Assembly (NCBI RefSeq): GCF_000091045.1
Contig: NC_006694.1
Location: 292,501 to 356,500 of the forward strand
Origin: Cryptococcus deneoformans JEC21
Taxonomy: Eukaryota > Basidiomycota > Tremellomycetes > Tremellales > Cryptococcaceae
Reading direction: 5' to 3'
Length of the DNA stretch: 64,000 nt
Shown: positions 63,973-64,000 of the stretch, in pieces
Layout: every line of letters begins with the position of its first letter
Position numbering within the stretch: the stretch's first letter is position 1
Notes under the pieces: model-generated
The model's input: only the letters and a program-made list of their open reading frames with translations
The model's database searches: none
What the model was told of the DNA's origin: nothing
Made by a program: the position numbers and the translations under genes

Positions 63973-64000
63973 TGTAAGAGGCTAGCCTCCGACCCAGTGA
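63973..64000 (+). repeat. Start of another family-B LTR at the window edge
   Basis: TGTAAGAGGCTAGCCTCCGA and the next eight bases equal the first 28 bases of the LTR at 50066. No purine tract precedes it and it interrupts coding sequence, so it is more likely a further insertion or a recombination product than the 3' LTR of the split element. It runs off the window. Confidence 0.8.

Overview
The window reads as nuclear DNA of a basidiomycete yeast, most likely Tremellales (Cryptococcus/Kwoniella lineage). The reasons are introns of about 36-70 bases in nearly every gene with GTRNGT donors and CTRAY branch points, very compact gene spacing, family-typical proteins, and Ty3/gypsy chromoviruses plus a Crypton-type tyrosine recombinase. 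The species cannot be fixed from the sequence alone.

Bases 1-31,330 are an ordinary gene-dense arm with seven host genes. In order they are: the 5' part of an MCM-binding protein (MCMBP) gene on the minus strand, running off the left edge; a nicotinamide riboside kinase (+); an RCC1-repeat protein (-); a ferric/NADPH oxidoreductase of the FRE type (+); a 1003-residue disordered protein with GTSE1-like features (-); a DYRK-family kinase resembling Pom1 (+); a SmgGDS/RAP1GDS1-like armadillo protein (-); and a giant HECT ubiquitin ligase of the TOM1/HUWE1 family (+), which makes eight counting the partial MCMBP. The genes alternate in strand, so each pair shares a divergent promoter or a convergent tail. 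NRK1 and the RCC1 gene have stop codons only 3 bases apart. The GTSE1-like and DYRK genes share a 315-bp promoter with an ACGCGT box between two CACGTG boxes.

Right after the HECT gene the character changes. From about 31.3 kb to the end I find no convincing host gene, only mobile elements in layers. From 32 to 48.7 kb they are old and broken: a Crypton recombinase with a stop and frameshifts, a gypsy protease/zinc-knuckle remnant, two TIR elements, two solo LTRs with 5-bp target duplications, a PIF/Harbinger transposase fragment, an integrase-core relic, and a gag with two stops. From 48.8 kb on they are young: LTR family B in both orientations around a 272-bp pol fragment, then three nested levels. 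A B-family gag is split by element A1, whose 3' LTR is itself split by the inverted, full-length element A2. Target duplications mark both insertions.

A2 has a complete 1552-codon Gag-Pol with protease, RT, RNase H, integrase and C-terminal chromodomain. A1 is the same family but has lost 223 codons net, in frame, removing the integrase zinc-binding cysteines and the catalytic core. Family A looks self-primed rather than tRNA-primed. The sharp border between genes and a chromovirus-rich, gene-free block is what a centromere or pericentromere edge looks like in this lineage; that is an inference.
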